From Termitomyces sp. T153 (lineage: Eukaryota; Basidiomycota; Agaricomycetes; Agaricales; Lyophyllaceae), in the NCBI GenBank assembly GCA_018296165.2, contig JACKQL020000087.1:145271-209270 (forward strand): 64,000 nt of DNA. The letters are read 5' to 3'. The translations under genes and the position numbers were made by a program. Shown piece by piece: positions 22,425 through 34,208 of the stretch (within the stretch, counting starts at the first letter, position 1; each line of letters begins with the position of its first letter). Under the pieces are notes generated by a model. The model had not been told where the DNA came from and searched no databases. It saw only the letters and a program-made list of their open reading frames with translations.

Positions 22425-22802
22425 TCAGGGGACTTCTATTTCTGACCTCTGACTTCCATTTCTGACCTCCAACTTCCATTTCTGACCTCCACAGCAATTT
22501 CTGTGGCTCAATCCAGACCCCCACAAATCTCTAGAGGCTCTCAGAACTTCCCACAGTTTTTTGTCAAGGACTTCTCTAGGGATAGAGCTAGCTCCAGCCT
22601 TCTGTACAGTCATTCTCATGCATTTGCTGCCCACTCATGCACTGCACCAAGCAGCAGGGATCCTTAGACTTGTTCTCTTTGGATTTCCCTCTGCTAGGTG
22701 ACTAGTTACTATTTGTATCATTGGTTACCTTGCTAAATATACTTTGGATTCCCCTCTGTTAGCTGCATGATTGAGCCACCACTCCTGGAGGTCACCCTTA
22801 CA
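22425..22802 (+). repeat. Gypsy family 1, copy A 3' LTR
   Basis: It runs TGTCAGGGGACTTC...CACCCTTACA (378 bp). Near its start the 20-bp unit GACTTCCATTTCTGACCTCC is present three times in tandem (about 22433-22492), a difference from copy B. Confidence 0.85.
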
Positions 22803-24890
22803 CAAGGAGCTGCACTGGCCAAGCTTATAGTTATGCTAGTGAATAAACTCAGAAGGAATGCTCTTGTCTGGACTGAGCATAGCCTATCCTCAGATCCACC
22901 TATATACTACAAGGATACTAGATGACTAAGTACCTATGATTATGTCAGAGGCCATGGACTACAACTTAATGACAAAGTGGAGGCTGATGACTACAAACTA
23001 TTGACTAATCAGGCCTAGTAGTTGAAGGATCAATGATTGACAATAATATACCATTTGCCAGGTACAGTTCATTCATTAGGCCTGGGAGCCAAGATGGTGA
23101 AGGAGTAAGAAGGGGCCAGGCAGTCCATAGGTCAGCTAGATACAGGTGCAAATCCCCATGGACTAAGCTAGGTGAGGGCAGGATGGTCCAAGGACTGCTT
23201 CCCTTACAAATCTCCTGCCTTGCCAAATATGTTGGGTGGTATAAAACCACTGCCAACAATTGGGAGCACTTTCAAGTGCTTCTTCAAATCCATGAGAGCC
23301 ATGGCACTTTCTCTTGCATGCCTCCAAATGGCTGTGCTATTGAGAATTGGCCATCTTTACTTACCTCTTGCAATGACCAGGAAAGGTAGTGAATGCCTTC
23401 CTGGCTGCAGTGGAGGAGCTGCTGTCTGGCTCCATTCACTCAGTTGCAGCCCAACCTGAGGCTGGGCCCTCTTCATTGGCAGTGGCAATGTCCCCCAGCC
23501 TATCTGCTATGCCAGTCACACCCTCTCAGGCCCCAACTACTGAAGAGTCCATCAGAACTGGACTCCCACACAGAGGCCTCTGCCTTAACTACTGGCAGCT
23601 CAGAAGCAACAGATCCCATTGCTTCTGGCCCTTGAGATACAACTGTAGTGACTGACATCACTACTCCCATCTCCCCCAAAGCTGAAACTAGCAGCTCAAA
23701 CAATACAACTAACACTGTATTCAAGTGCTAGGCTGACATCATGAGTAATGAGGAAGCATTATCTTTGTAGATGGACAAATGAGCAGGATGAACTACTACA
23801 CATAGTTCACAATACTAGAATTACCAACAGGCAAGCCAAGTTCCTACTCACTGCCTCTGGCATGTGTACTTGAGCACATTAGTACAAACTCTGCCTAACC
23901 ACCTCTGACTATTTGAGCCTACATCTTATCTTTAATGTAGGGGTTCTAGTACTTCCTGATGGATGGGATCCTGTATCCAAACCCCTATACTACAAATTCA
24001 ATGGTCCTATATCAGTGGCCATTGTTGTTATGTGAGACTGTTGATGGACTGAAAACAACTGTTACTCTCTGTAATGTACCTAGGGGACAATTATATTTAT
24101 TTATTATACCTACATTATTATTGTAGCATCACATTATGCTACTTTTATATGTAATTACTTTAATCATGTAAGGCAACACCTTACTTCATATTTTATAGAC
24201 AGAATCAACAACTGGTTTTGACTTACAAGGTGTCCTGTAACAGAAATGTTACAAAAAGAGAAGAAAAAAAATGGGGAGTCCCCTGACACATAATTCTCTT
24301 GAAGATAGATTTTGTCACAAGCAGCAGCAGCCAGTCACAAGAAATTCCATTATCTGGTGATGGACCCACTGCTGGTCTGCTCATCCAAGTGGATTGTAGT
24401 ATTCTCAAGCAGCCATGATATGCTGGTCACAATAGAATCTACTTGCAATGGAACCAGTCATATGAGCATCTCTTCAGATCAGGGTTTGAAATGATCTGGT
24501 CCAAGGACTACAGTGGATAGGTATGGTATGTCAACTGTAAGGCCTTCATGGTGCCATATCATACATTACATTCTGAGGATTCTGCTATGGTGTACTACAC
24601 AAAACATGTTCTGCTTTCCTGTATGACACACTATATATGTATGTCTCCATGTGATTTGGATGAGAGAATTTCTCCCTCTCAGTGAGAAGAAATTTGGTCC
24701 TAAAGCCTACCCTACTTAGTCAGATCTCAGACCTCCTTGACCTCTTCAGGTTCCTGCACATTACACTTGCTAAACACAAAGGTAGGAGGTACACAAGAAG
24801 AGAATGTTGTGTTGACAAGATAAGCTTTTGCTAATCCAATGATAGCTTAACATTGGCATGCTTGCTACATACAGGGCACCTCTAGCACAG
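22803..24890. other. CpG-free degraded sequence, probable transposon body
   Basis: Short fragments are readable, for example GWYKTTANNWEHF near 23230, but I cannot assign them. Position and decay suggest this is the 5' body of the tyrosine-recombinase element whose C-terminus is readable at 24.9-25.1 kb. Confidence 0.35.
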
Positions 24891-24898
24891 CAATCATT

Positions 24899-25130
24899 AT
24901 GACTCAGTTGAAATTTCTTCCTCATCTGAACAAGGTCTTCAGACAGAAGGGCTTATCTATCATATCAGGACACTATCTTAGGGTTGGCAGAACCACCTAC
25001 CTGCTACTGTCCAGGGTTCCTCCCAACATAATTAATCTATCAGGTAGATGGAGTTGACATGCATTCCTTTGATACTGGCATCATCTTGGACTGACTGCTC
25101 CTCTATATATGGATCAGCTTTGACAATGGA
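24899..25130 (+). pseudogene. Tyrosine recombinase C-terminus (Crypton-like or recombinase family), decayed
   Basis: A piecewise reading gives LKFLPHLNKVFRQKG, ISGHYLRVGRTTYLLL, VPPNIINLSGRWS, then after a stop HAFL, a stop, and YWHHLGLTAPLY. This matches the end of basidiomycete tyrosine recombinases, where GHSFRxGGT carries the catalytic His and second Arg and SDAFLRYWR carries the nucleophile Tyr. The His, Arg and Tyr are still present, but Ser-Asp and Arg around them are stops or changed codons. The RW(S)-TGA and L-TAG-Y changes are not all CpG type. No reverse transcriptase lies next to it, so a Crypton-like element is likelier than DIRS. Confidence 0.6.
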
Positions 25131-25375
25131 TATTAGTCTACAATTTGAATTGCCTATTTGCCAATGCCACACCCCCTTGATTTGCTTCTTTGAATGTGAG
25201 TTCATGCCCATAAATACTTAGTGTACCTAGATTGGACTCTTGTATTCTTGCTTCTGATTTCAGCTACTGATTATATTCAATAATTTTTTCCCACCCAAAC
25301 TTAATGCTAGATAGCTAGAAACACCTAATTTGGTTTTGGGACCTAATTTGGTTTTGGTTCACACTTAAATGTTTC

Positions 25376-25600
25376 TGTAGTGGTACTGTGACTACATCAC
25401 CATTGCAACATGCAGTATCTAATCTTAGTTATTCTATTCAGTAAATTTACTTAAACCATTCCAAATCCTTCCATAGTATAAAAGGCTTTGAAATAGTTGT
25501 AGTAATTAGCTTCTTGCAAATACAGGACTTAAAACAGTTCTATCATGAGGCTCCACTCAGTGTGATCATACTCTGCTCAATTAGGCAGACTACTGTTACA
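25376..25600 (+). repeat. Element D 5' LTR
   Basis: It runs TGTAGTGGTACTGTGACTAC...GCAGACTACTGTTACA (225 bp). It contains TATAAAAGG (about 25479) as a probable promoter. Confidence 0.8.
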
Positions 25601-25895
25601 TATTTTGAACTTGAAACAGTTCTAAAAAACTTCTTGACTTGTCTACAGTGGGTTTACATAGCCTGATCAACCATGAACATCCTAGTAGTGAGTCTCAAAA
25701 GTTCTCAATGAATACTAACATGAAAATAGTCATTATAACTTCCACCTGAGACTATCTGCTGTGTATAGCATGGGGTCAGTCACCAGAGTAGGGGAAGCTT
25801 TGGGTAATGTACCTGCTACTGCTTGCCCTTGATGTGGTTGGGCCTTAAGTATGTGACTTCTTGGGTCCACCTCCACTCCAGCAGAGGGAAAAGCA

Positions 25896-28070
25896 TTGGC
25901 AGCTCTGGCAGATGCCATGGAAACTGCCTCAGCAGAGACCTCACTCACCAACATTTTGGATATATTGTTCCTGACAAAGTCAGAAGAGATTCTGGAAGAG
26001 ATGAAAACTGAGTTATCTGCTAGTGACAGCAATATGTTAGATGGTCATAATATTAAGAGAGAAATCCCCATGCCACCTTCTGCAATGATAAATCTGCAGG
26101 AAAGAACAAGAGTGACTCAAGAAGAGCCTTGTCAATAGGCAAAGGCCAAGAGTACTTGCAGTGAGGGCCAAGGGTACTTGCAATGAGGGCCAAGGGTACT
26201 TGCAATAAGGGCCAAGGGAGCTCTATAAAGGAAGTAGGGCCAGAGGCCCCAACTGAGAAATAGGGACCTAACAGGCAGGGTGTTCCTGAGGATGAGAGGA
26301 TGACCCTGACAATGAGACTACTCACTGAGATAAGGGTAAAGGGCTGGACCCCCTTGAGTGGGGAGCTGTTCAACTATTGAAGACAAAGTTGACCCAGGAA
26401 TCCAGTGTCAGATCATCCAGGCATGTAGTATAAGGAGGGACAAACCTTCAACTCCACCAGAGCCAGACCATGAATTGACTGAACCTGACAAAGAACAACA
26501 AGACACTGCCAAATGTGGAAGGGATCAGATAACTCACAAAGAGCTGCAGGATCACCTGCATCAGAAACAAGCATTAAAATAAGATATTAGTTAGCTCAGG
26601 AAGGCTCTAAGGAAGGAAACAAAGAATAAGAAAACAAACAGGTGCACAGGGTCAGAACCTATCTTGGACAAGCTATGGGACATGATAGACAAAGTAACCC
26701 AATGCATGCACAAAGTAGGAAAACATGAAGGAAAAGAAGGCCCCATCAGGAAGCTTGAACCCATGAATCAGATTAACAAAGACAGTGTGCTAGGCTGTGC
26801 CTTTGACTATATGAGAAAAAGGGGGGACTCAGTCTCATCTGAGCTGCCTTCCTTGGACTCATTAGATTTGTCTGGCAGTTCAAACAATTCTAGCTCAGAA
26901 AGCAGCAATGACACTTCCCTGTCATCAAGTAACAAAAGTAGCACAGGAGATTCCTCTTCTAGCTCCTCAGGGAACAAAGAGAGGCAAAGGGCTAGGTCAA
27001 GAAGGAGAGTAAGCAAGAATAAGCATAGTAAGAGAAAAAAGATAGCACCAAAGTTGCTCATCAACCTGATGCCACCATCCAAATATAGTAGTGCCCCTGA
27101 CCTACAAGTGTTTCTACAATTTATGATGCACTGTACCTCATATGTGAAATATGGCCTGGTGCAGAGGGAGTGTCAAGTGCTGGTCATATCCAAATTCCTG
27201 ACTGGGCACACATGGACCTTCTATTTGCAAGAGGTATCCAGGGCCCCAGAAGATTGGACAATGAAGAAATTTTTCAAAACTACAACACCTGCAACAAGGA
27301 AAGATGACAGTTCACAATTACATAGGAGAACTACAAGAACTTTTCACCATTGTAGGGTTGACCAACAGCAAAGAGAAGGTGGTAAAATTATGTAATGGAT
27401 TCTGTACCTCTATTTAGTATGAGCTGTACTGCATGGGGTTAAACCCAGAGACTTACCACTGGAAGAAAGTGGTATGGAAGGCAGAGTTTGTTGAGATGGC
27501 AGAATCTGTGTATCTTGACCCTGATACCTCTGGACTAAGCTACTGCCACAACAAAGATCACTCCTGGAATGGAGTGCAACCCTCCAGGGGCCACCCCAGC
27601 TACAAGAAAGAAGGGCAGGTGGCCACCAACCCATCTGATGAGACAAAAGTAGTCCCTTGCCTTTAAGTACTGGTAAGAAGACTAAGCAGTCACCAGCCTA
27701 CTTGATGAAGCAGGGAACCTCTAGATATCAAGAACACCACAAGTACAAGAGGGAAGGCCTCTGGCCCAGAAAGTTGGAGGACTGCAACCACCTTTCCAAA
27801 GAAGAAGAAGATGAGTACCAAGCATAGGATCAGTGCTTTGGCTGTGGAAAGATGGAGCACTTCTCCCAGAATTGCCCTAAGAATAAGTCAACATTATTGA
27901 ACAAGGCAGGTAAGCCCCCCAGGCTGAGATTTTATAGTGTGAAGGTGAACCTATGGGAAATGGAGAGGCTTTGAGAAGAAGCACTTGATCAGAACACTGA
28001 GGGACTGTCTATTAGTATGATAAAAATCCTGCAGTTAGCTAATAAGGAGGAACCAGAAATCCACTTCAAG
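25896..28070 (+). pseudogene. Element D Gag with Ser-rich linker and CCHC knuckle
   Basis: The longest open part (26664-27395, 243 codons) starts with a helical segment, has a Ser/Asn-rich acidic linker followed by a basic cluster (RARSRRRVSKNKHSKRKK), and then a capsid-like part (LQVFLQFMMHC, FLTGHTWTFYLQEVS). A single zinc knuckle, CFGCGKMEHFSQNC, lies at about 27838-27879. Upstream, a 25-bp unit (GTACTTGCAATGAGGGCCAAGGG) is tandemly repeated three times at about 26150-26222. Frameshifts and stops show it is dead. The layout is that of basidiomycete gypsy Gag proteins in which a retro-gag domain precedes the knuckle. Confidence 0.7.
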
Positions 28071-28499
28071 TGAGAAAGCACATATCCAAAAAGACCTCAA
28101 GATGGAGGCAAGGAGGCAAGAGACTACTACAATCAAATAGAATTTATAGCCCCTTGGAAGCTTGGGGAAGATGAGAACCTGATCCCTGTGAATAACTCAG
28201 AAGAAAAACTGGCATCAGTTCACATGGGGAAAAGGAAGTTTGGCAGACCAAGGTGCTTAGGTAGTGCACTTGAGCAGAGATTGGATCATGACCTAGAATG
28301 GCTTCAGCTGTACCCAGGTGATCCTGCCAATGTCCTACAGTATTGAGGGAGGTGGTTCACTTCTACCCAAATAGAGAAAGGGATAATACATACCTGGGAC
28401 ACTGTGCAGGAGTGGAAAACTACCATCCCCTGTGAGTGGGTAGTGAATCTATCATTCAAAGTTGGTACCTGGTATGCCCTAGAATGCAGCATGGCAACT

Positions 28500-29530
28500 G
28501 GGGCTCTCCTCTCTAGAAGCTTCTAGTATGTGCCAACCTGGGCAACCAATGTGTGGGCCTGGAACACTGATAAGGTCTTGGAATTGAGTGATTCTTACCT
28601 CCCAAAAGAGGATAATACTTACCATAAGGTACAGCCACAGTTCTGCATGGTGAGAGATGGCCTGGATATCTGTCTTGTGGCCAATAGGCAGATATGGTTC
28701 ATGGCTAGGATCCAGGCCAAGCATCTGGAAAATCCTCACTTTGACATATGTAAGTGGTATGCCAAGAAGGTCAGGTGGGCCTTTCCAGATGCAGATTGGA
28801 GCATTTGAGAGGAGAACACCCTCCTTGATGCATTCAGGGAAGTGCAGGCTGGGCACAAAACATTAGCTAGTCCAGATAAGGGACCCCCTGATAAAGAGGG
28901 AGAAAAGGATTCTGACATCAGAGAGTCAGACAAGATCAGAATACTGGAGCTTTGCAGACAGCAGGTGGATCATGGGACTTACCCCCCCATCCAGAGGAAT
29001 AACACTAAAATCAAGAATGTGAGTTGCAAGGTACCCAAGCCACTCATTGTGGTAGTCAAACTCAATGGACACCCAGTCCATGCTTGCTTTGTTGGACTCG
29101 AGTTTCCTAGGAGATTCTGTATTGACTACAACTGTCAAACAACTGATACAGAAATGTATTGAACTCAGTGAGCCCTTACCAGTTCAGTTAGCCATGCATT
29201 CAAGAATAAACTATGGTGCCACTACACAGTTTGAGTATCAAGGCATATTGAACAAAAGGTACTTTGACATCATGAACTTGCAGAGCTATGATATCATTTT
29301 GGGTACTCCTTGGATATATCAACATAAAGTTACCTTTGGACTTAACCCTGCCCAGGTTGTTGTAGGATGTATGGCAACTGCTCCCATGGTGGAAGGTGTT
29401 GGGGTGTCTTGACTAGTGTCCCAGGCAATGAAAGCCTATGAAGAAAACCTCAAATCAGTTAGGTGGGAATTACTAGGATACACAGCTCCACTGTGCAAGG
29501 GGGCAGGGGATACTCCCCTATGGCTGAAGT
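28500..29530 (+). pseudogene. Element D aspartic protease region
   Basis: The sequence reads VVVKLNGHPVHACF, then ALLDSSFLGD (expected DSG active-site triad, here DSS), then LQSYDIILGTPWIYQHKV, which is the second conserved half (ILGTPW) of a pepsin-like retroviral-type protease. It ends in KAYEENLKSVRWELLGY, the normal start of the connector to RT, where gypsy fragment C cuts in at about 29530. Loss of the DSG glycine and stops at 29160 and 29410 make it inactive. Confidence 0.7.
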
Positions 29531-30918
29531 AAGGGCTGGCATTGGGCAAGCAGGTACAGGGTGGCAGAAATTGCTGATTGGAGTGGGGCACATTGTGGAA
29601 TGCAGGTGGTGGAGCTCCCTCCAGATCTCCATGAGTTGCCACTAGTCCCAGGCTACCTCATACTATGATGCAATCTTTTCATTGTCTGGGCAACCCTCTG
29701 CAAGATTATCAATGAATTCCACCAATGCAGGGTGCAGGCCATCCCAGAATGTGAGGCATAACTGAAGGCCATCAGGGTAGGTGGCTTGCTCAACCAGTGA
29801 CCAGAAGAAGTCAATGTACTTGTCCAGCATATGCTTCCCTTGCCTATATTGCTCCCTGTCACATAACATCAAGGCAGCAGTTTTGGCAGGGTCTAGCAGG
29901 AAAAACTCCACACAGAAGTCCTTCTCAAAGGTGGCCTAGTCCAGGAAACTTCCAACACCTCCAGGGCAACAGAGGACTTGTAGTGTGTAGGTGGAGGCAT
30001 GTCCAGTCTTTATGTACAACAGTACTCAGGCTATTTTCAATGTGTCAGAGTCAAAGGCATCCCTACTGAGGTGGATGTAGATGAGGCAGGATTGAAGGAA
30101 GCATTCCCTGCCAGAGTGGGCACCATTGTACATGTCTGGTAGCACAGGGCACAGAATCCACAGCTGTAGGGTCACCAGAGCTACAGAGACAGGTGCAGAC
30201 ATGGTTGGGGCTGGTTCCACAGCTAGGAGAGGCACAGAGGTAGGAGTTAGGCATTTGAGCAGCACCTGGAGTGACTGGGAGATAAGATCTGTGGTTTGAT
30301 GGAGGGTAGAGAGTTTGGCTGTATGGTGGGTGAGAGATGATTGCATTAATTGCACCTGGGTTTCTAGGTGTAGCAGGTGGTTCCAGGCTTTGTCCTGCAG
30401 GCTGGGGCCTCCAAGGGTGTGTCTGGGTTGGCAAGCTAAGACATAGAACTCTGCAGTGCTTAATCCTGGTGGGGAAGAGACAGGTAGTGGCTCAGAGGTT
30501 CCTTGTGGCTATGAGAGGCTTCCAGACAAGTTTTAGAGACTTGTTCTGCTGTAAGGGCAATTTCTGGGGTGGCAGATTGGAGTTACACAGCTAGCAAAGG
30601 GGAATCCAAAGTATATTAGCAGAGTAGATGATGGTACAATCAGTAATTAATCACCTAGCAGAGGAGAATCTGAAGAGAACAAGTCTAAGGATCCCCACTG
30701 CTTGGTGTGGTGCATCAGTGGGTGGCAGAGGCATGAGAACTACTGCACAGAAGGCTGGAGCTAGTCCTAACCCTAGAACAATGATTGGTGAGGTAATACA
30801 GAGAACTCCACAGTTCTCTGGAGATCTTTGGGATTCTGGAATGAACTCCAGAGACATCAAACAAGCTGTGGAGATGCTGGAACAGGTCATGGAGATCAGA
30901 TATGGAAGTCCCCTGACA
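29531..30918 (-). mobile_element. Gypsy family 1, copy C: inverted LTR plus gag fragment
   Basis: On the minus strand an LTR (30918-30550, TGTCAGGGGACTTCC...GCCCTTACA) is followed by gag very similar to copy B (FLLDPAKTAALMLCDREQYR and DKYIDFFWSLVEQ). The fragment ends about 29531 in the region before the zinc knuckle. No second LTR or target duplication was found. Confidence 0.8.
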
Positions 30919-31972
30919 CCACCCTAACCCTTACCAAAACTGAGGCTCACCTAGCAAGGGCCCATGCTGACCAAGATTCCACCCCTTCCTTATGGTTGAC
31001 CCTACCACCTGTCTGGTGACCTTGCACAACCCCCAGAACCTGAGCTGCAGGATTATTCTCCACCCCAGCCAAATTCAGCTGTACCTGGACTTTGACTTGG
31101 AAGTATGTCAGACTCATGAGTATCCCCACAGCCCCATGCCTATTGGTTACCCAGTGTTCTCTAAAACCTTGAACCTGGCTGATCTAGAAACTGAGTGTCC
31201 CTACTGACTATCCCAGCTTGATCACCAAAACCATACTTGGTCCTGGGTCAACAAACCTTTTCCCAATGGGTAGCTCCCTAGCACATTTGTGGACCCCTGT
31301 CTTGACCTTCTGGTAACCTTGGGCTTCATCTCAAAGCAAGGTGGTGTTGATAAACAGACTGTCAAGGATGTGATTTGGGCCTGGTGCACCCCCTCTGGGC
31401 CATTGGTACAGTGCTCCAAGCAGTATCATGCATGGGACCCTCATCCTTACTCTGCTTTGTCCAACCAATCTGCAGCCTCAACTAGATTCCATTCAGAACT
31501 ATGCAACAACTATGCTCTTCTGTCTTCTCCAATTGGTAGTTCTTCAGCTGCAGCCTCTCCATCCACCCCTCATAACCACAGCTCTAGTTTGGGTCCCCCT
31601 CCCTCTACACCTGTCTGTTCCACTTCATTATCTGTGCAATCTTCACATGCTGCTGCTGCTGCAGTTACTTTGGGAGGCATTATTATTAAGGAGAAAGACC
31701 CTAAGGACAAGGGAAAAGGAAAAGCCACAGAGGAGAAAGAGATGGAAGTCAATGCCACTTATGTTTCCCTTCCTGAGGACAAGTTTTTGGATGAGGAACT
31801 CCAAAACCTTCTTAAATCCCCCAAAGCTCCCACTAAGGAGGCCAACTAATTTCTCAGTGTTGCCTGTGTCACTCTCTTTCAGTCCCACCAAACTCGAACT
31901 CCACTCATTATATCACTACTTCCCTAATGTCTCTTAAGAAAAGCTGTATTGTCATCTGAATTTGAGGGCGAA
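30919..31972 (+). other. Element D 3' internal region with a Ser/Ala-rich open frame (31289-31849)
   Basis: The 186-codon frame ends in a charged segment (KEKDPKDKGKGKATEEKEME) and has no domain I recognise. It lies just before the polypurine tract and 3' LTR of element D. It could be the 3' end of D or a captured piece. Without CpG constraint the frame could be open by chance. Confidence 0.35.
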
Positions 31973-32190
31973 TGTAGCAGTACTGTGACTATGTCACCAT
32001 TGTGACATGCAGTATCTAATCTTAGTTATTCTATTCAGTAAAATTTACTTATGCCATTCCAAATCCTTCTGTAGTATAAAAAGCTTCAGAATAGTCATAG
32101 TGATCTTCTTGCAAATACAGGACTTAGAACAGTTCTATTGCAAGACTCCACTCAGTGTGACTGTACTCTGCTCAATTAAGCAGACTACTG
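31973..32190 (+). repeat. Element D 3' LTR, right end truncated
   Basis: It is homologous to 25376-25595 (TGTAGCAGTACTGTGACTA...AGCAGACTACTG). The last five bases (TTACA) are replaced by the start of the Ngaro element. Confidence 0.75.
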
Positions 32191-32516
32191 TGTGACAATC
32201 AAAAGCCTTTGATTGATGTCTATGTAAGCAACACAACCCTTATTCAATTGCACTCTATGCAATGCATCCACCCTCCTCAACATATCACATTGCATTGTTA
32301 TGCTGATGATAATGACCCAATTGTTAGCCACTACAACAATGGCCCATTGTCATGGATAGAGTATATAGTTTCACATTCAACTCTTGCTTCCTTGTCCTGC
32401 ATCCTTTTCCCCACTCACATAGAACTTGTCAGGTCTATCTGAATACTTATGTCCTGCATCCTTTTCCCCACTCACATAGAGCTCATCAGTCTATTTGGAC
32501 TTGACTTTTTATTTCT
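32191..32516 (+). repeat. Ngaro repeat A1 (CpG-depleted copy)
   Basis: It begins TGTGACAATCAAAAGCC and ends ...CTTTTTATTTCT. Compared with A2 it has no CpG at any of 22 sites where A2 has one. Each is TpG or CpA. Confidence 0.9.
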
Positions 32517-32528
32517 GCAGGACACATT

Positions 32529-33026
32529 TTGGTGGGCACCACATGCATATCAGGTTGTCCTTGCTTACCAAATGGTCAGTTTGCCCTGGCAAGCTACTGT
32601 CTACCACCATCTTCCCCTCCAATATTGCTAACATTGTCTCATCTCTCCTCACTGACACCATCTCCAACCACATCATCACCAATGTTCAACCCCAGCCAAC
32701 AAGGGTTTAGCTCTGACCCTCAGAAAGTGCAGCCACAGGATACACCAGCTGTGCAGGGCAACAAGGCCACAATGGCTGGCATGATGACCATGCTATGTGC
32801 CTTCACCACCCTGGCAAACCAGTCTCCAGGAATAGCCACCCCTCTTGCAGGACAATTCAACCCCACTCCTTCATTCCTGGCCTTCATCTTGACAGATCAG
32901 TCCTCTGCTGGTAAGTCCTTGCTTGCGCTCTTTCCCACTATCAATACAAGCATGCTGCTGGACATTGCACAACACAAGTTCCATCTGATGGACCTGTGCA
33001 AACTCAACCCTGCATCAAAGTTTTGA
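32529..33026 (+). pseudogene. Ngaro gag-like ORF remnant
   Basis: The frame has no canonical Gag motif, but the end (TINTSMLLDIAQHKF, then DLCKLNPASKF) lies just upstream of RT, where this family's first ORF ends. Much of a normal ORF1 seems to be missing. The role is inferred from position only. Confidence 0.45.
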
Positions 33027-33029
33027 CAT

Positions 33030-34208
33030 GCATAGATGGAATTGATGATGGCATTCCAGATAGTAAAAGCCACATTACTTATGACTTGTTTGTGCAAGCT
33101 CTCAACAACCTCCAGCACCTTGGCTGAGGCACACTAATGGCAAAACTTGATCTTAGAGATGCATTTTGTCACATCCCTGTATGGCCAGAGGACTGGCACC
33201 TTCTGGGCTTTAAGTGGGGCTCAGAATTCTATTATCTCATAGTCTTAGTGTTTGGTCTTAAGACAGTGCCATACATTTTTAACCTCTTCACAGAGGCTCT
33301 ACACTGGATCATCCAGCATCACATCCCAGCTTCTCTCAATCACTACTTAGACAATTTCATCCTTTTGTTTTCCCCATTGCTGCCTCATTTGCTGCCCTTT
33401 GCCACCCATTGAATGGGTTCAAGTCTCAGAAAGGAGCTAGGTCTCTCTTTCCAGGACTCCAAGACAGTGTGGCCATCTACCAAGCTTGAATTTCCCAGGT
33501 TGGAGATTGATTCCGATGTGATGGAAGCAGGTCTGCCATGGGACAAGATGGATTTCTTGATGGGGCTACTGGACTTATGGCTATCTAAGTGGGCATGTTC
33601 CCTGCTGGAGCTGCAAGAACTTATGGGCTTTCTGCAATTTGCATCCCAAGTCATCCCCCAATCATGCACATTTATTTGTTGCTTATTCAATTTCACCACT
33701 TCCTTTAAGTCCCCATTTGCTATGTGCCATATTCCCAAGGCTGCAGCAGCTGACATGTGCTGGTGGAGCATTTTCAGTTCCCAGTGGAATGGTGTCATGG
33801 CACTATCCCCATTGAGGCCATGCATATCTGTTCATACAGACACAAGTGGATGCAAGGGCCTTGGGGGTGTCATCTCTCAGCAGTGGTTCTCAGCACAAGT
33901 GCCTTGACACTTTCAGAGCCATGACATACAGTTCAAAGAGATTTTTGCTGTCCTTCATGCAGTCCTGTGCTGGGGTGACTCCTGGGCAGGGCATCATGTC
34001 AAATTCTTTTGTGATAACTCAGCCATGGTGGCTTGGCTCAACTTGGGAACAGTGAACTCAGTGTAAAGCATGAAGGTCTTAAGGGCCATTACCATGCTCG
34101 CAGCTTGTCTCAATTTCTCTCTTTCTTCTATTTGGATCCCAATCAAACAGAATGCGCTCACTGACGCCGCTTCCCATTTTCAGTACAACAGATTGTTCCA
34201 GCTTGCGC
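33030..34208 (+). pseudogene. Ngaro reverse transcriptase and RNase H
   Basis: RT is read as AKLDLRDAFCHIPVWPEDW, FGLKTVPYIFNLFTEAL and the active site HYLDNFILLF, where YLDD has become YLDN. RNase H has VHTDTSGCKGLGGV (first Asp), then FKEIFAVLHAVLCWG (Glu) and FFCDNSAMVAWLN (Asp), typical of DIRS-type RNase H. Four or more stops occur. D to N in the RT site fits loss of a CpG between two Asp codons (GAC GAT to GAC AAT). Confidence 0.85.

Larger units (their letters stand above)
25376..32190 (+). mobile_element. Gypsy-like family 2 (element D) with 0.2-kb LTRs, interrupted by gypsy fragment C
   Basis: Matching LTRs lie at 25376-25600 and 31973-32190. A purine-rich tract (TTTGAGGGCGAA) precedes the second. 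Between them are gag, a CCHC knuckle and aspartic-protease-like sequence up to about 29530, then an inverted gypsy family 1 fragment (29531-30918), then about 1 kb of unassigned sequence. RT and integrase are not seen, so pol was lost. The second LTR lacks its last few bases where the Ngaro element starts. Confidence 0.7.

Noticed and set aside
31289..31849. Independent Ser/Ala-rich gene
   Set aside because: It sits between a gypsy fragment and the 3' LTR of element D, is CpG-poor, and shows no start context or introns. It is more likely element D sequence.
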